Below, piece after piece: positions 46,508 through 57,480 of a DNA stretch of 64,000 bases. The notes under the pieces were generated by a model that worked only from the letters and a program-made list of their open reading frames with translations, had not been told where the DNA came from and did not search any database. Made by a program: the position numbers and the translations under genes. Position 1 is the stretch's first letter. Every line of letters begins with the position of its first letter. The DNA comes from Prorocentrum cordatum (lineage: Eukaryota; Sar; Dinophyceae; Prorocentrales; Prorocentraceae). The stretch is taken from the NCBI GenBank assembly GCA_963575745.1, contig CAUYUJ010003658.1, positions 118,501 through 182,500 of the forward strand, written 5' to 3'.

Positions 46508-46901
46508 TGTTGTGACTACACCTGCTTTGTTTGGCTCCGTCAGCTGGGTAATGACAGCTGAACGGGATTCACGGCTGCAAAGCACGCGGTTCGAAATGAC
46601 CAGGGCGATGGTTCGATGACGACGCATGGTTTTACCAGAAGGGAACGTTGAAACGTGGGTAGAACGGAATGGGTACAGCGCGTTACAAACGAGGCGCGGC
46701 AAGTTATTATTCGGATGGATCCGGTTTCAACGCTGGAGTGAACGAATGGGCCCAATGAGTGCCGAACGGTGGGCCCGAAAAGTACAGGATTGCATTCCAA
46801 AAGGAGAGAGAACCCGCGGGCGCCCGCCGGTGCGTTCGGCCGACCAGCTTACATCGAACCCTGAGGGCACGCAGCCGGGCGCTAACGCGCGCGGCCCATA
46901 A
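46508..46901 (+). pseudogene. LINE 3' tail fragment
   Basis: With one stop at 46616-46618, the + frame reads TPALFGSVSWVMTAERDSRL, then RMVLPEGNVETWVERNGYSA, and RWSERMGPMSAERWARKVQD followed by GERTRGRPPVRSADQL. This is the end of RT (L-x-Y/F-G-S-x-S-W) and the G-H-V-A-R-M ... R-W ... G-R-P-x-x-R-W-x-D tail shared by many LINEs, with S for the usual W near the end. It is a 5'-truncated, dead piece in intron C-D, in the same orientation as the channel. Confidence 0.65.
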
Positions 46902-46994
46902 TTAGTGTTCGGTTCCGTTCCCTTGAAACGAAAACGTAAACGATGATTTACTGCAGGGCACAGCAATTGAGGGTTCCTCCCATGCTAAGTTGCC

Positions 46995-47175
46995 GGTGAG
47001 TGCCCAGTCCTATTGGGCGCCCGCGCAACAAGTATGAAAGGATACTTCGCTCGGTGCTTCCTGCGTTCCAGTCCTACTGGATACCCGCACAAAAAAGTAT
47101 GAAGACATGTTCCGTGGGTGTTTCCGCATGGCTATTCAGTCCTTCTGAATACCCTCCGATTTACCATTTGAGAAA
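46995..47175. repeat. Three-unit hairpin-bearing repeat
   Basis: CCAGTCCTATTGGGCGCCCGC, CCAGTCCTACTGGATACCCGC and TTCAGTCCTTCTGAATACCC, each a small stem (CCAGT...ACTGG type), spaced about 64-70 bp. Confidence 0.65.
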
Positions 47176-49369
47176 GCACTATGTGTGTTTGCAAGACTGC
47201 GATACTTCGATGAACACCTGATTCACCAAGTAGAAGAGGAAACGCCAGATTCAGACGAGCTCCGCTCGCGGTTCCTGCGCCTGCTGCGCTTGTTGTATGC
47301 GGCGGGTCTGTTTTCTTCTGCGTTTTTTGTACTGTTTGAGTTTCGTCGTTAGTTTCGTTCAGCTGCGTCTTAAGCGAGTTGATGCGGTACTTCTGAAGGC
47401 CCTGCTCCACGCGATGGAATATCACCCTTTGATTGAACAGGCTGCTCGGCGTGGCATTGTGGGGAACTTGCCAATCGGCTCCGAAGGGTCCCGCCTCTTG
47501 AGCTCTACCTTGACCTGCCCAACTCGCGCTGGAAGCGGAGGCGGTGGGGGGAGCGGTGGTGGAGCCAGAGATGGACCGCGTGAGTGGTCCGAGCCTTCCC
47601 CGGTATTCCAAGAGTCTCCGCAAGTCTCCGCTTTTGCACTGAGGATTGGCCTTCTGTCTTATTGCCCATATTCACTTGGAGCATACAGTGCGTACGAGAT
47701 TGATCGTGTCGTCATTGCTCATGCACTGGACTGATGGCCTTGCCGTGGCCGCAAAACTCGACGGTGGTTGGCCCACGATTTTGCCTCTGTAGACCCATGG
47801 CTGACGCGCAAGCAGATGCGACCAACTATTCTGATTCTGGCTGGACATGGTAAGCGCCGCGAATCCAGAATGGCGCGTGAGAGGATACCCCGAATGGACG
47901 CTTGTCGGCCAGGTTAATCTCGGGCCACCCCATCGCCTGCGTCCAAGTTGAAAGCGCCAGGGCGCGTTGCTACGGGGTGTGAGGAGGGTAGGAGGGGCGG
48001 GTGAGGGAGGGGGGATTGTTGGTGGACCGGAGGTAGGGTGGAGGGGAGGGGGAGTCGAGGGACGACGGGAGGAGGGGGCAATATGGGAGTGCTAGAGGGG
48101 CGAGGGGGGTGGATGGGGGGGGGGCGAGGGTTGGGAAGGAGACTCAGACTTTTAGCTTTTGCTTTTCGTTTTGCCACGGCGTGGGCCTCTGGAGCCCTCG
48201 ACCCCTCCCCAGGTTTTTGGCTTTTCGTCATGGGCGGTCTTCCCATGGCCCCTGGGGGTCCGGAGTGGAATTTCTGAGGCCGACGTTGTGGACATTTGCC
48301 TAGTTGCACCTGGCGACCTTCTCACGAGGCCCGGAGGCTCTGGTCCTGTCGGTCGAGATCGGCCTGCGGAAATGATCGGCCTGCGGAAATGTCCCCGGGT
48401 GCTTCCTGGTCGGGAGTTCGGCCAATGTTTCGTCCCAGCTCCGCTTTCGACGGTGGCCCGAAGTGATCCCCACGACCCCCAAGCCGAGCATCCGTTTGGA
48501 CGCCTTGGCAGGCACGCCAAATGATGCGGGAGGGCAGGAGTGTAGGCACGCACGTGGCGTTCCAGAGAAGGCGGGGGACATGCCAAATGCAAAGCAGACA
48601 AATCGGTCGGACACGCCAAGTGCGTGCCGGCGCGAGGAGGAGGAGGAGGAGGAGGAGGAGGAGGCGCCCTCTCTTCAAAACGTGGGCCCAACACCTCAGG
48701 ATGGTGGGGGAAGAACTGCCGTTGGGAGAAGGTCGGGGTACATGGGGACATCGTGACAAAGATCCAGACACCCGACCGCGGGGGGGGGGGAAGAGTGGGG
48801 ACGAGGGGAAGAGGGGAGAGTGGGGGCGAGCGGGAGGGGGAAGAGAGGGGCTGGAGGGGCGATTGGCACGATCAACGAAGCAATTGCGGGTACGCCAAAC
48901 GCTGACATTGAGATCGAGATTGAGGAACAAGGTCTGGCGCGTATCCTTCCCTCCCAATTCTCCTCGAGGTCGCCATGAAGACGAGATGGCCTGAGGAAAA
49001 CGGGTCCTAGATCCCAGGGCCTTCCCCAGGACCCGCCCGCCATCCCGAAGCCATGCTGTTGCTGGTCCCGAGGCCCGAGGAGGGGCCTCAAATCGGCGGG
49101 ATCCCTGTCTTCTGAGACCCGTGCTTTTCCTTTCATGACAGTGAGGGTTCGGACTTCGCAGAGGGGCACCGCACTCAGAGGGCAACGCCTGGCGGGAGCT
49201 GCACCCAGAGGGGAGGTGGCGCCCTCCTGGCCGCACGCGCTCCAGAGAGGGGCACCGCATGTGCAGCCCCAGCCCCCCAGACGGAAACACTCAATCTGCA
49301 GGGACGGTGCCCCCTTTCGGGCGACGTGCGATGCTCAGAGTGAGGCGCCTGCCGCGTGTCGTCTGGCAG
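47176..49369. other. Nothing firm; weak open frame and G-rich tracts
   Basis: A + frame at 47297-47734 (145 codons) starts with a hydrophobic stretch, RRVCFLLRFLYCLSFVVSF, but shows no domain afterwards. An equally long minus frame overlaps it. 47990-48135 is G-rich and 48636-48663 is a GGA run. Confidence 0.3.
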
Positions 49370-49440
49370 GCTGGGTGGACGTGATGTACTCGGCCGTGGA
49401 CAGCAACGGGTACTTCATGCAGCCAGCGCGCGACAACCAG
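49370..49440 (+). CDS. Channel exon D: filter-to-S6 linker
   Basis: Starts GC TGG after CAG (49367-49369), completing the split Gly codon from exon C. It reads W, then VDVMYSAVDSNGYFMQP, then ARDNQ, ending in phase 0 at CAG 49440. In Ca2+-channel pore domains, E-G-W is followed by an M/L-Y-x-A-x-D-S-N segment and then S6. The spacing here from Trp to S6 matches without a gap. The downstream GC (49441) is the donor. Codon use is GC-rich at third positions, unlike the surrounding repeats. Confidence 0.87.
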
Positions 49441-49589
49441 GCGCCCATGGGAGGGGGCCGCACAGCACGGGAGGGAGGAGGAGTCATTTCGATTCTGTCG
49501 GCTTCGGTCAATTGGATCTCCGGGATTTCGATCTCGATTCGATTCGGGTCTTCACCCCAGTTTCTGATGCCCTCTGGGTTGGAGGGTTA

Positions 49590-49697
49590 CGATGAGAGAT
49601 AGAGAGAGAGAGAGAGAGAGAGCGAAAAAAAAGAGAGAGAGGACGTACGTGGAGGAGGAGGAGGAGGAGGAGGAGGAGGAGGAGGAGGAGGAGGAGG
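49590..49697. repeat. (GA)n then (GGA)n purine tract
   Basis: About 100 bp of pure purine apart from CGTACGTGG in the middle. Confidence 0.95.
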
Positions 49698-49698
49698 G

Positions 49699-49965
49699 AT
49701 GTTTGCCAAGGCCAAGGCGTTTTTGTCTGGTGCCATGCCGTCGGCTACCTACGGGGGTGAAGTTTCAGGCGTCATTCCTCAGGAGATGCGGCACCTGCGC
49801 AGGACTGCGGCACGCGTGATGGGATTGCTGGCGTCGGGTATTAAGGGGGTTGGGCTTGCAGTCGTATCCCAAGAGAGACACAAATGGCGGCCAGTATTTC
49901 CAAGAGTTGTGGTAAATAATGGTGGTAGGCCTCGGACGAGGCTCTCAAACAAGTGGATGAGTTGA
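49699..49965 (+). pseudogene. LINE post-RT fragment
   Basis: An 88-codon frame reading FAKAKAFLSGAMPSATYGGE, then VSGVIPQEMRHLRRTAARVM and PVFPRVV. It matches the RT-distal segment of dinoflagellate LINEs: G-x-L-P-A-A-x-Y-G-A-E-V ... E-L-x-x-L-R-R-x-A. No RT or RNase H accompanies it, so it is a truncated remnant. The GGA tract directly before it may be the rest of its insertion site. Confidence 0.65.
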
Positions 49966-50439
49966 GCCTTGGTAGCTCAGCGAAGCGTTCAACACCACCC
50001 CCACTAACTTCGATCATGTCCCTGAGAGAGCTGCCTGGCTGCTGACATCGGCTGTGCCCGTCAGCGACATGCACCTTGGATGCGTGAAGCAGGATGGGAG
50101 CATGACAGGCCAACAAAATACGACTCGCCCAGCGGGAACGAGAACGGTATCTGTTGAGGAGACGCCCAGTGGTTGCCTCATCGAGATTATCCCGTCCTGC
50201 ACATGTACCTGTACGAGTACGGCCACATCAAGCTGCTGAGGAGCCAAAGTACCTAGTTGGTGTGTATGGTTTTTCGGTTACTTGAGACATGCACATCAAT
50301 GTCGGGTCCGCTGGGGGACCACACCACGTCGCTACAGCCACCTTTCCCTCTCGCCAGGTCGCCTAGGGTCGACGCGTTCCCCCTTGCGGACTTCAAGTGC
50401 TTGAGGGGAGGCAGACAACGGATTGGGAAATGGTGCGCT

Positions 50440-51367
50440 ACCGACCTGGATATCCATGGATATCCCGACGACCCTCTACGGGTAGGAGGGGACGAAAACC
50501 CAGATGAGCCAGTGGCCGCCAGGTGCCTTCATACCATCAACGTGACGAGCTTGCCCAAGGCTCGATTCAATAACACCATGGCGCGCGACCGACTGGATAT
50601 CTCTGGATCTTCCGACGACCTTCTGGTACGTTGCCGACTGGATATCCTTGGTTCTCCCGGCGACGCTCTCCTGGGAGGAGGCGACGAAAGCCCAGATGAG
50701 TCGGTGGCCAGCCGCCGCCTCCTGACCATCAGCGTGACGAGCGTGTCCCAAGCCCGACTCAATCAAAAACATCATGGACTTCGCGGGCTAAGGTGACGAT
50801 GCTATCATTCTGCAGGAGATCCGCCAACATTCAGAGCGACCAAGGTGGATCCTTGAGTGCGCCAGGCAGCGAGGATGGGGACGCGCCTGGCCCGTTCCCC
50901 CCGCCCTCTGCCACGCGTTCTGTCGGTCACGGTGGCACGGCCATGCGTTGGCGTCAGAAGTTGGGCATTGTTCCAGTTATCAGAGATCGTGCCCTGGGAC
51001 ATCGGCTAGTCGGCTTGCGCGCGCAGCAGTGCACTTGCTCTCGGCCTACCGTCCCATCGCGCACGACATCACTTGGATCTCTCGCCTCGAGAACTACATT
51101 CGCTCAGTCTCGACCGATGGTCATCCGACAGTGGTGGTTGGCGACCTCAACTGGGAAGAGGGTTGCATGCGGATCTTTGGACTCGGATGTGCTGACGCAG
51201 ATGGCCTCGCCCCGGCGCCCGACCAAGCTGCGACCCTTACGCGGTGCTTCCTCTTCGGTTCTGGGGGCGACACCGCCGCGCTGCGAGGGGCCGACCCTAG
51301 TGCTTGGTATTCCTTCCCGCGGGCTGGCACGATGTCGCCGGGACATCCCCATGTGCCAACGAGCTAG
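50440..51367 (+). pseudogene. LINE C endonuclease domain with duplicated start
   Basis: The N-terminal strand of the EEP fold (LHTINVTSLPKARFNN, about 50529) occurs again as LLTISVTSVSQARLNQ (about 50720) within a 192-bp duplicated unit. The catalytic Glu segment then reads DDAIILQEIRQHSERPRWIL (50794-50853). A frame change leads to VHLLSAYRP and PTVVVGDLNWEEG (about 51128-51163), where G-D-L-N-W carries the catalytic Asp and Asn. After TLTRCFLFG the frame ends at 51367 without a visible S-D-H. Key residues are kept, but the reading frame is broken at least twice. Confidence 0.7.
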
Positions 51368-52080
51368 ACAGCGCCTTCACCGCGCTGCCCTTTCCGTGCT
51401 GGAAGGGGTGCCGAACGACAAGGAGAAAGAGCAGCTCGCGGATCTAATCGGCGCCAAGATCTCCCCCTTCAGCCACCGTGAGCTGGGCGGCCTCGCGCTG
51501 GCGGATCTCTGACAGCACTGGCATGGGAGGGCCGAGCGAGCTATGCATCCGCTGGCGGAGGCCGACTACGCCATTATCGACAGACAAACTGGACGAAAGA
51601 AAGCCCCCCCCCTTCGTTGAGACCGGCGGCTGCCATGGGCGCTTGGCGGAAGGATCAGACGATTGCCCCTCGCTGGCCAATACGTTTGCATCAGCTGTTC
51701 CTTCCTCGCGTTGGGCCAGATGGCGCAGGCTGTCCCGATGATAAGCTACCCCCTCGCCACCATTGTCAGCTGGCGCGAGCGGCCCGGGATGGGGCGCCCC
51801 AGAGATCAGAGCCACAGGAACCCGACCTACTTCCAAGCCCTGGAAGGTCTCTCGCCAGGCATATTTGGCGAGAAGCAATAGAAGTCCAAGGAGTGGCGCC
51901 CCCGCTTTGCCTCGTGATCTCATGGCCCGCGCACGCTGACCACTCCCCTACTCAGACACGCGCGCCGTCGACTGCATCAGTGGAAGCTGCGGAAGCGAGA
52001 GCGACCAGGGAACAGCAGTGGTGCCCGCCGGTGCGTCCAGCTGAAGAATAGGACGCCGAGAGATAGGCGCCCGCCCCTGG
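51368..52080 (+). pseudogene. LINE C EEP-RT linker
   Basis: Several short frames. One has RARQRLHRAALSVLEGVPND. No motif is distinctive. It is included by position. Confidence 0.4.
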
Positions 52081-53285
52081 AAGCTTTCGAGGCGGCGATT
52101 GATCGTTCCCATGGCAGCCAAGGCTTCGACGGCTGGAGCTCCAAGGAGTTGGGTGTGATCCTGCGAACCTCCCCGACGCTCAACCAGGAGCTTTACTCTC
52201 GGTGTGACAGGAAGCAAGTGGCGCGTGCACCAGCGTGGCCAGTTCGACCGGGGCGCGCTGGACGTGGTCTTCCTTTGGAGGCCGGTGGGCGCCCCGAAAG
52301 GGGAGTGTGGCGCGCGCCCAATAAGTGATGGAAGTATCCTCTTGCGCTTCTGGTCGGCGGACCTCCTGGCAGGTCTCCCCGGCGGCCCAGGCGCTCGGCG
52401 CGCGTGCAAGCGAGGCGCTTCCTGCGCCCATTCAACGTCGACTTGGCTCGAGCAGGCGAGTCAGACGGCTGCGGGGGCGGAGCTGGATCTCGCGTGAAAA
52501 CATAACAAGATTTGCCATCTTATTGGGGGGGCAGCATTTCGAGCAGCTGAGGCGCCGGACCCGGTCGTTTTCACATCGTTGGCAGAATGGGAAGGTCACC
52601 GGCATTGCAGCCTTTCAGGCGCTGTAGCACCGTTCATCCGACCCGACAGCGGCCTGCCTCAATTGGACAGCGTTGCGCTTGCGGCGGCGGTCCTCAGCCT
52701 CTCGCCCCGGCAACCTGTCAGCGGCCGGGCGCGCGTGGGCGACCGTTCCCTGACCGCAGCAGCGGCCTCCTGCAGGGCGATCAGCAGTGCGCAGCAGAGT
52801 TCGACCGCGAGGTCGATTCCGTTAAGAACCAAGGCAAGCGAGAAGCGTGGACGACGGGCGACGAAGCCCCCGAGCTGATCGAGCACCTGGGGGCTGCGGC
52901 TCGCTCGACAGACCCAGAGTGCCCAATCGGCCTGCGTGGGGGGCGGGAGAGGGCGCATGCGGCCACCCACGTGTTAGGCTCCATCCCAGGATCATCCGAA
53001 GCGCGCGCGCGACTCGCAGCATCCTGCATCCGCCCTCTGCGGATATGGCGCCCCTCGCTGATCAGAGCTTGCCCCGCTGACTCGGCGGAGAAGTTGCGCG
53101 CGGCAATCCAACGGGCAAGTGCCGCGCGTTTGCGCCGTGGTCCGCGGTGGTGCACAAGGGACCATTGCCATCCAACTTGTCCGGTTGCACTCCAGGCCTT
53201 CATGACAATCAAACATGTAAAGTTGATATGGCCCCAGTTTGTTGACGCGCCCATGGTGGGCCATGCGCAGAGTGTTGGCCCTTGA
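52081..53285 (+). pseudogene. LINE C reverse transcriptase; VDD replaced by VGD
   Basis: FEAAIDRSHGSQGFDGWSSK (about 52087-52146) is the start of RT fingers. The 52204 frame gives VVFLWRPVGAPKG, then GARPISDGSILLRFWSA, i.e. K-P-x-G ... R-P-I. Motif A and B are not clear, so the middle may be deleted. RARVGDRSLTAAA (about 52726-52764) sits where the family has V-D-D-R-S-x-T, so the first catalytic Asp is Gly. The 52587 frame then continues FDREVDSVKNQGKREAW, ELIEHLGAAA and CIRPLRIWRPSL, the RT thumb. Confidence 0.68.
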
Positions 53286-54389
53286 TGCATTAGTTTCTTC
53301 AATCAGCGGATCGCGGGTGCCTCCGCGAGGCTTCAGGAGATGACGATCGCGGAGTTCATCGACTGGCGCAAGATCCGGCAGACGTGCGACAGCGCCTCTG
53401 GGCGCACCTACCAGGCGAAGAACGGCGCGCGAAGAGGACGCGGCGCAGATTCCCCGAGCAATTTGGCGGGCGCGGTGCCTGCGGATCGCGTTCCAGACAT
53501 GGCGAGACTCCGAGGCGATCGGCGAAGTTGACGTTGGGGTGCTCTCGGGCAGATCTTTCAAGCCCCACGTGGAGTCTCTCTCCGTTACCGACAAGAAGCT
53601 TCTCGGAGCTTTCGTGGCAGGCGCAGTTTCGACGGGCGCAAGTCGGCAGACGGGGCGCCCCATGTGCACGTTGCGGGGGGGCAGCGGCCGAATTGCAGAC
53701 ATTTGTTTCTTCGGATTGTCCCGGGTGTCATGTTTCACATTCTCCAGGCAGAACCTTCGCCGAGTACCTGTCGTGCTTGACGTGCCAACGCGGGGGAAGT
53801 CCTCGTTGCGGCTGCCCTGGTCGCCACCGTTAGTGGTCGAGATGGCGGCGCGTTCGAGTTGCCGGGCCTCGACCCCATCTTCGCCTCGGGGGATGTGGAA
53901 GCCGACTGGAGAGATGCGCGCTTGCAGCGCGCCCTGAACACCCGCTTAAACGACAGCCGTAACGATGGAGCCATTGAGATCTTGGGGAATGGCAAGTGGA
54001 CCTTGCCGCCTCGACGCTCGATGGCCAGCGAGGCCTCGTCTGCTTGCCAGAACTTGTTGCTCAAACTTGTGCTCGGTGATGTTATGCGCCGTGCGCCGCC
54101 GTCGCCCGATGGGGATATCTGACCTCCGGCAGATGCCCGTATTACGGGGCGCGAGACACCACCTATTATAGGTGCTGGCAACGTCCTCTTTTTGGTGCTT
54201 AGCGGGAAGATCTCGATGAGGGGGTGTTGGCCATGGCCCAGGGCACGGGGAAGACTGATCTTCGCTTCGCACATTGTTGGCCGTGGCGACCTGCGACGAC
54301 TGATGAACCCGATGAGGCCAGGTTTTTGGTAACTTATCTTTGGGGGGCGCGTGGGCCCATTGCGCGCTGCCCCTGGAAGTCTCGACGGT
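53286..54389 (+). pseudogene. LINE C Cys-rich and spacer region
   Basis: Frames with CARCGGAAAELQTFVSSDCP and CLTCQRGGSPRCGC (about 53650-53830), a possible zinc knuckle region. Then an Arg/Ala-rich spacer follows (53859-54122). Comparable Cys knuckles precede RNase H in related elements. Confidence 0.5.
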
Positions 54390-54815
54390 CGGTGATGGTA
54401 GTTGCTTTGACGGGGCCAAGCCTGGAGTGGCACGTGCGGGCTGGGCAGTGAGTGAAGTCGATTCGGCTATAGGATTTATCAGGGGCATGATTGGCCTCAG
54501 ACAGCACTGTCTGGGTAGATGCTCAGTTGCCTCGGCGAACGCGCCCGAGCACGCCCGGGAATTGCCCAGCGACCGCCCTGTTCATGCGCTGGCAGGCCCG
54601 TGCGTTCTCGAAGGCGTGACTCGGCCAATGCTGGCTGGAGGAGATTGATCGGATACCTGCAGGTGTGCCAAGTCAACGTCAGGGTGCATAGGAGGGGGGG
54701 GGCGCTGCCACATCTGGCTACGATGTAGTTCGGATTCGAGGGAACACGTGCACAGACAGGCTTGCCAAACAAAAGCCGCCGGAGCGAATGGGGCTTCCAA
54801 CTGAGACCTTCGCGC
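54390..54815 (+). pseudogene. LINE C RNase H, frameshifted
   Basis: GDGSCFDGAKPGVARAGWAV is the first strand; T-D-G-S is typical and here reads G-D-G-S. After unreadable middle segments, GNTCADRLAK-like sequence (about 54741-54770, in another frame) has the last Asp. The Glu and third Asp are not securely placed. Confidence 0.6.
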
Positions 54816-55080
54816 GTTCAAGTGCAGTTATCCGTTGTATGAGGGACGTAGCGAAGGCTATGCTTCAGATGCCAGGGCGCTGGCGAACAGCTATGGAGAT
54901 GTTCGATGGTCTCGTCCGTGCCCTTCGACCCGCTCCCGCTGCCCCTCGGGGTTTTCGTCCCCGTTCGCCGGTGTGGGATGGTGGCCGGTGGATGTGTTTC
55001 AGGGTGTCACAGGGGGGGCAGCAGATTGTTGTCCAAAACCAGCTGCTTCCACTTGGCACCCTCGGCGCAGGAGGTGATGA

Positions 55081-56449
55081 AAGCTGCGATTCGGCCAAGG
55101 TATGAGCAAGTAGCCTGTGTGTTGACATCGCGCCTTCGGGATTATACCAGTCAGGTTCTGTGTGAGCTGCGGGGCCTTTGGGTCGCAGAAGGCAGCCTTG
55201 CGAATCCTTCATGCCACCCCGATCCTAGGAATCGGGACTTCAGGAAGCGCAAGCGGAGAGACTTGCCAGGGGGAGGGACGGTGGAATTTTCGGACCCCCT
55301 GCCCCACCATTTCGAGCCCCCATGCCCCGCAGTTTCGTCTTCCTCGTCTTCCTTATTTTTTGGCGTCGCACGAACCCAGGGACAGAGCCTGAAGCGTAAT
55401 CCTCCTCCTCCTCCTCGCAGGTCCTTTTCGCGTCTGACCAACATGCAGACGCGCCCTGGGGGCGAGGGAGGTGCTGAGTGAGGGAGGGTTCCTGCAGCTC
55501 GGCGTTTCAGTTCTGACTCGATGCGGGTTTGCCCACTGGCTTCCCCCTCCCGCCGCATCGAAGGATGAGGGGAGGACGAGGAGGAGGAGGAGGAGGAGGA
55601 AGAGGAGGAGGAGGAGGAGGTGGAGGGGGTAGAGGAGGAGGAGGAAGAAGAAGGCCAGTGTAAACCCAAGGTTCGTCCACGATGTTTTGATAAACTATCC
55701 CTCCAACCTTCCTTTTCATAGGTCCCAACAAAGGGTTCATTTCCACTGGGGGTCCATTTCCCGTTGGAAGGCAACCATTTGAAACTCTTGAACCGCGATC
55801 GTTCTCTGAGTACCCCAGGGTGCAAGGCGTGTTGCGACCTTCCCCCAGACACCCCTTCGTAATGGTAATGCTTGCCAGTCGGGCGCACGCGTGAATCTTT
55901 GCGATTAGGACGTGGGAGGGGGGAGGGAACCAGATAGTATCATATTCACAGCGTGGTGGCCCCAATGCGGGGGGTGCGGGCCTGCGGGCGTTCGTTGCCG
56001 TCCGTTGTTGCCTCTGGCGGCAGGCAGTAGCTCGCTAGCGCAGACAAGGCGCGGCGGCGAACCCAGCGCGGGCGTTCAAGGTTGCGACGCGCGCCCGGGG
56101 GAAGACGGGGGTGCCTTTCGGGTTCAGGATTCGTAGAAACGAACACGCGGTGCGAAATCATGTTTCGATACTTGGCTGAGAGTTTCCGGTCGCGCAGATC
56201 GCCCAAGATCAAACGATCCACGCGGTATAGGAGACAATTTCCACGGCGTCACGACACGGACCTTCCGTTATGTCCCTCTAGGTTTCTCGGTGGGTTTTGG
56301 GGTTGTTAAAGCGATTTGGGTTGGCGAATTCGTCCTGCTGGCGCCCCCTGGGGTTCAGGGCCCGTTTCCCCCGTGACGGGACTGTTCCATGCTAAAGCGT
56401 TCTTCGCGGCCCCTGGTCGCGCCCTTGGTTCGTAACAGGCCTGGCGTTA
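55081..56449. other. No gene; GGA tract inside
   Basis: 55575-55652 is a GGA-rich tract. The rest has no recognisable feature. Frames on the minus strand across it are Ser/Arg/Pro-rich. Confidence 0.4.
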
Positions 56450-56930
56450 GGTGGTGCTCGCAAGCGCAACGTGGTGCTCACAAGCTACTAATGTGCCCGC
56501 TGGTACACAGACGCTGTTGCGCACGCGGCTGCTGCACTACACAGGCAGTGTGGTGTACGGTCGGTTCGCGTCGTGTCGGCAGGCGGCGACCCCGCCGGCG
56601 GCGTTCAACGTTGAACGCCACCAGCGACCCAGAATCGGTCGATGTTGAACGGTCTGAGGTGCCCGAAACGGTCGATCGTTCAAGGTTGAGCGATCCCCGC
56701 GGTGTCAGGATACAACGCCAGGGTCGACACGACACGAACCCGCGGTACACAGGCGACGTGGTGCTGTGGTGCGCGGCATTTGTGGTGTACGGAGGCAGTG
56801 TGGTGTACGCGGGCGGCGCTGTGTTGCACGCAGGCGTTGGTCATTCTCATGTACACAAGGATTGGCACGCAGGTGGTGGGCACTGTCGTGTGCACGGGGA
56901 TTGTGGTACACACAAGCGATTGATGTGCTC
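56450..56930. repeat. 18-bp minisatellite in reverse orientation
   Basis: GTGGTGTACGGAGGCAGTGT and GTGGTGTACGCGGGCGGCGC units (56760-56850), with looser units at 56450-56560 and 56850-56920. The reverse complement matches the ACCACAGTGCCTGCGTGC unit at 24945-25212. Confidence 0.75.
56600..56619. repeat. 20-bp perfect palindrome
   Basis: GGCGTTCAAC followed by its exact reverse complement GTTGAACGCC. Confidence 0.95.
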
Positions 56931-57130
56931 GTGGCTCGGACTCACCCTGGCGGGTGCACGCCGCGGCCGCTGCTACCTTTACCTCCCCGCTCGTGCCCCC
57001 CCCCAGGGTAACATGCGTTACCCCCGAATCAAGTCACGATATATTGCACCCTGACAGTCCTGCATCGCTCCAACACATTCTTTCTGTAACGTGTACCATG
57101 GGAATATTTGGAACTGTTGCGAGCTATTTA

Positions 57131-57384
57131 GATGAACGTGCGCGGCGTTAAGGCGATTACCATATTTTGAAAAGGTACCCCCCCTCCATCCGCAAAGCTC
57201 TTGTGAACTCTCGAGACGAATGTGTGCGGCGCTGGAGCGAGATCCACATTTTGAAAACTGCCCGCCCTCCATCTGTGAAACTCCTTGCAAAGTCATAAGA
57301 TGAATGTGCGCGGCGCTAAACGAGAGCTCCATGTTGAAAGCGACTGCCCCTGCATCCGTGAAACTTTTGCAACATTCAAGTTTG
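57131..57384. repeat. 84-bp tandem repeat, three units
   Basis: Units begin GATGAACGTGCGCGGCG (57131), GACGAATGTGTGCGGCG (57215) and GATGAATGTGCGCGGCG (57299), exactly 84 bp apart. Each has CATTTTGAAAA- and CCTCCATC-like words. Confidence 0.9.
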
Positions 57385-57480
57385 AGGATCGTAGAAGGTG
57401 AGGAAGTCTCAGGCGAAGCACCCGGACTGCCCTACCGACACGCTTCGGGGTGCGACAGGGAGAAGTTGTTTGTAAGGCGC

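Larger units (their letters stand above)
39290..49369 (+). other. Intron between channel exons C and D (10,080 bp, GC-AG)
   Basis: Begins GCTGGGCG and ends TCTGGCAG. AGGCTGGG is present at both junctions (39288-39295 and 49368-49375), so the exact cut is ambiguous within it. Inside are satellite blocks, a TGTATG tract, a 56-nt hairpin, GCC repeats and a LINE tail. From 39290 to 41100 I recognise nothing except a short CTT run (39560-39592). Confidence 0.8.
50280..55080 (+). mobile_element. LINE C: full-length-sized, decayed non-LTR retrotransposon with RNase H
   Basis: EEP endonuclease (50.5-51.4), linker, RT (52.1-53.2), Cys-rich segment (53.3-53.8) and RNase H (54.39-54.82), all on +, in many frames. 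EEP plus RT plus RNase H is the I-group-like layout common in dinoflagellates. About 4.8 kb is a plausible full length. Its ends, poly(A) tail and target duplication are not identified. It lies in intron D-E in the sense direction. Confidence 0.75.
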
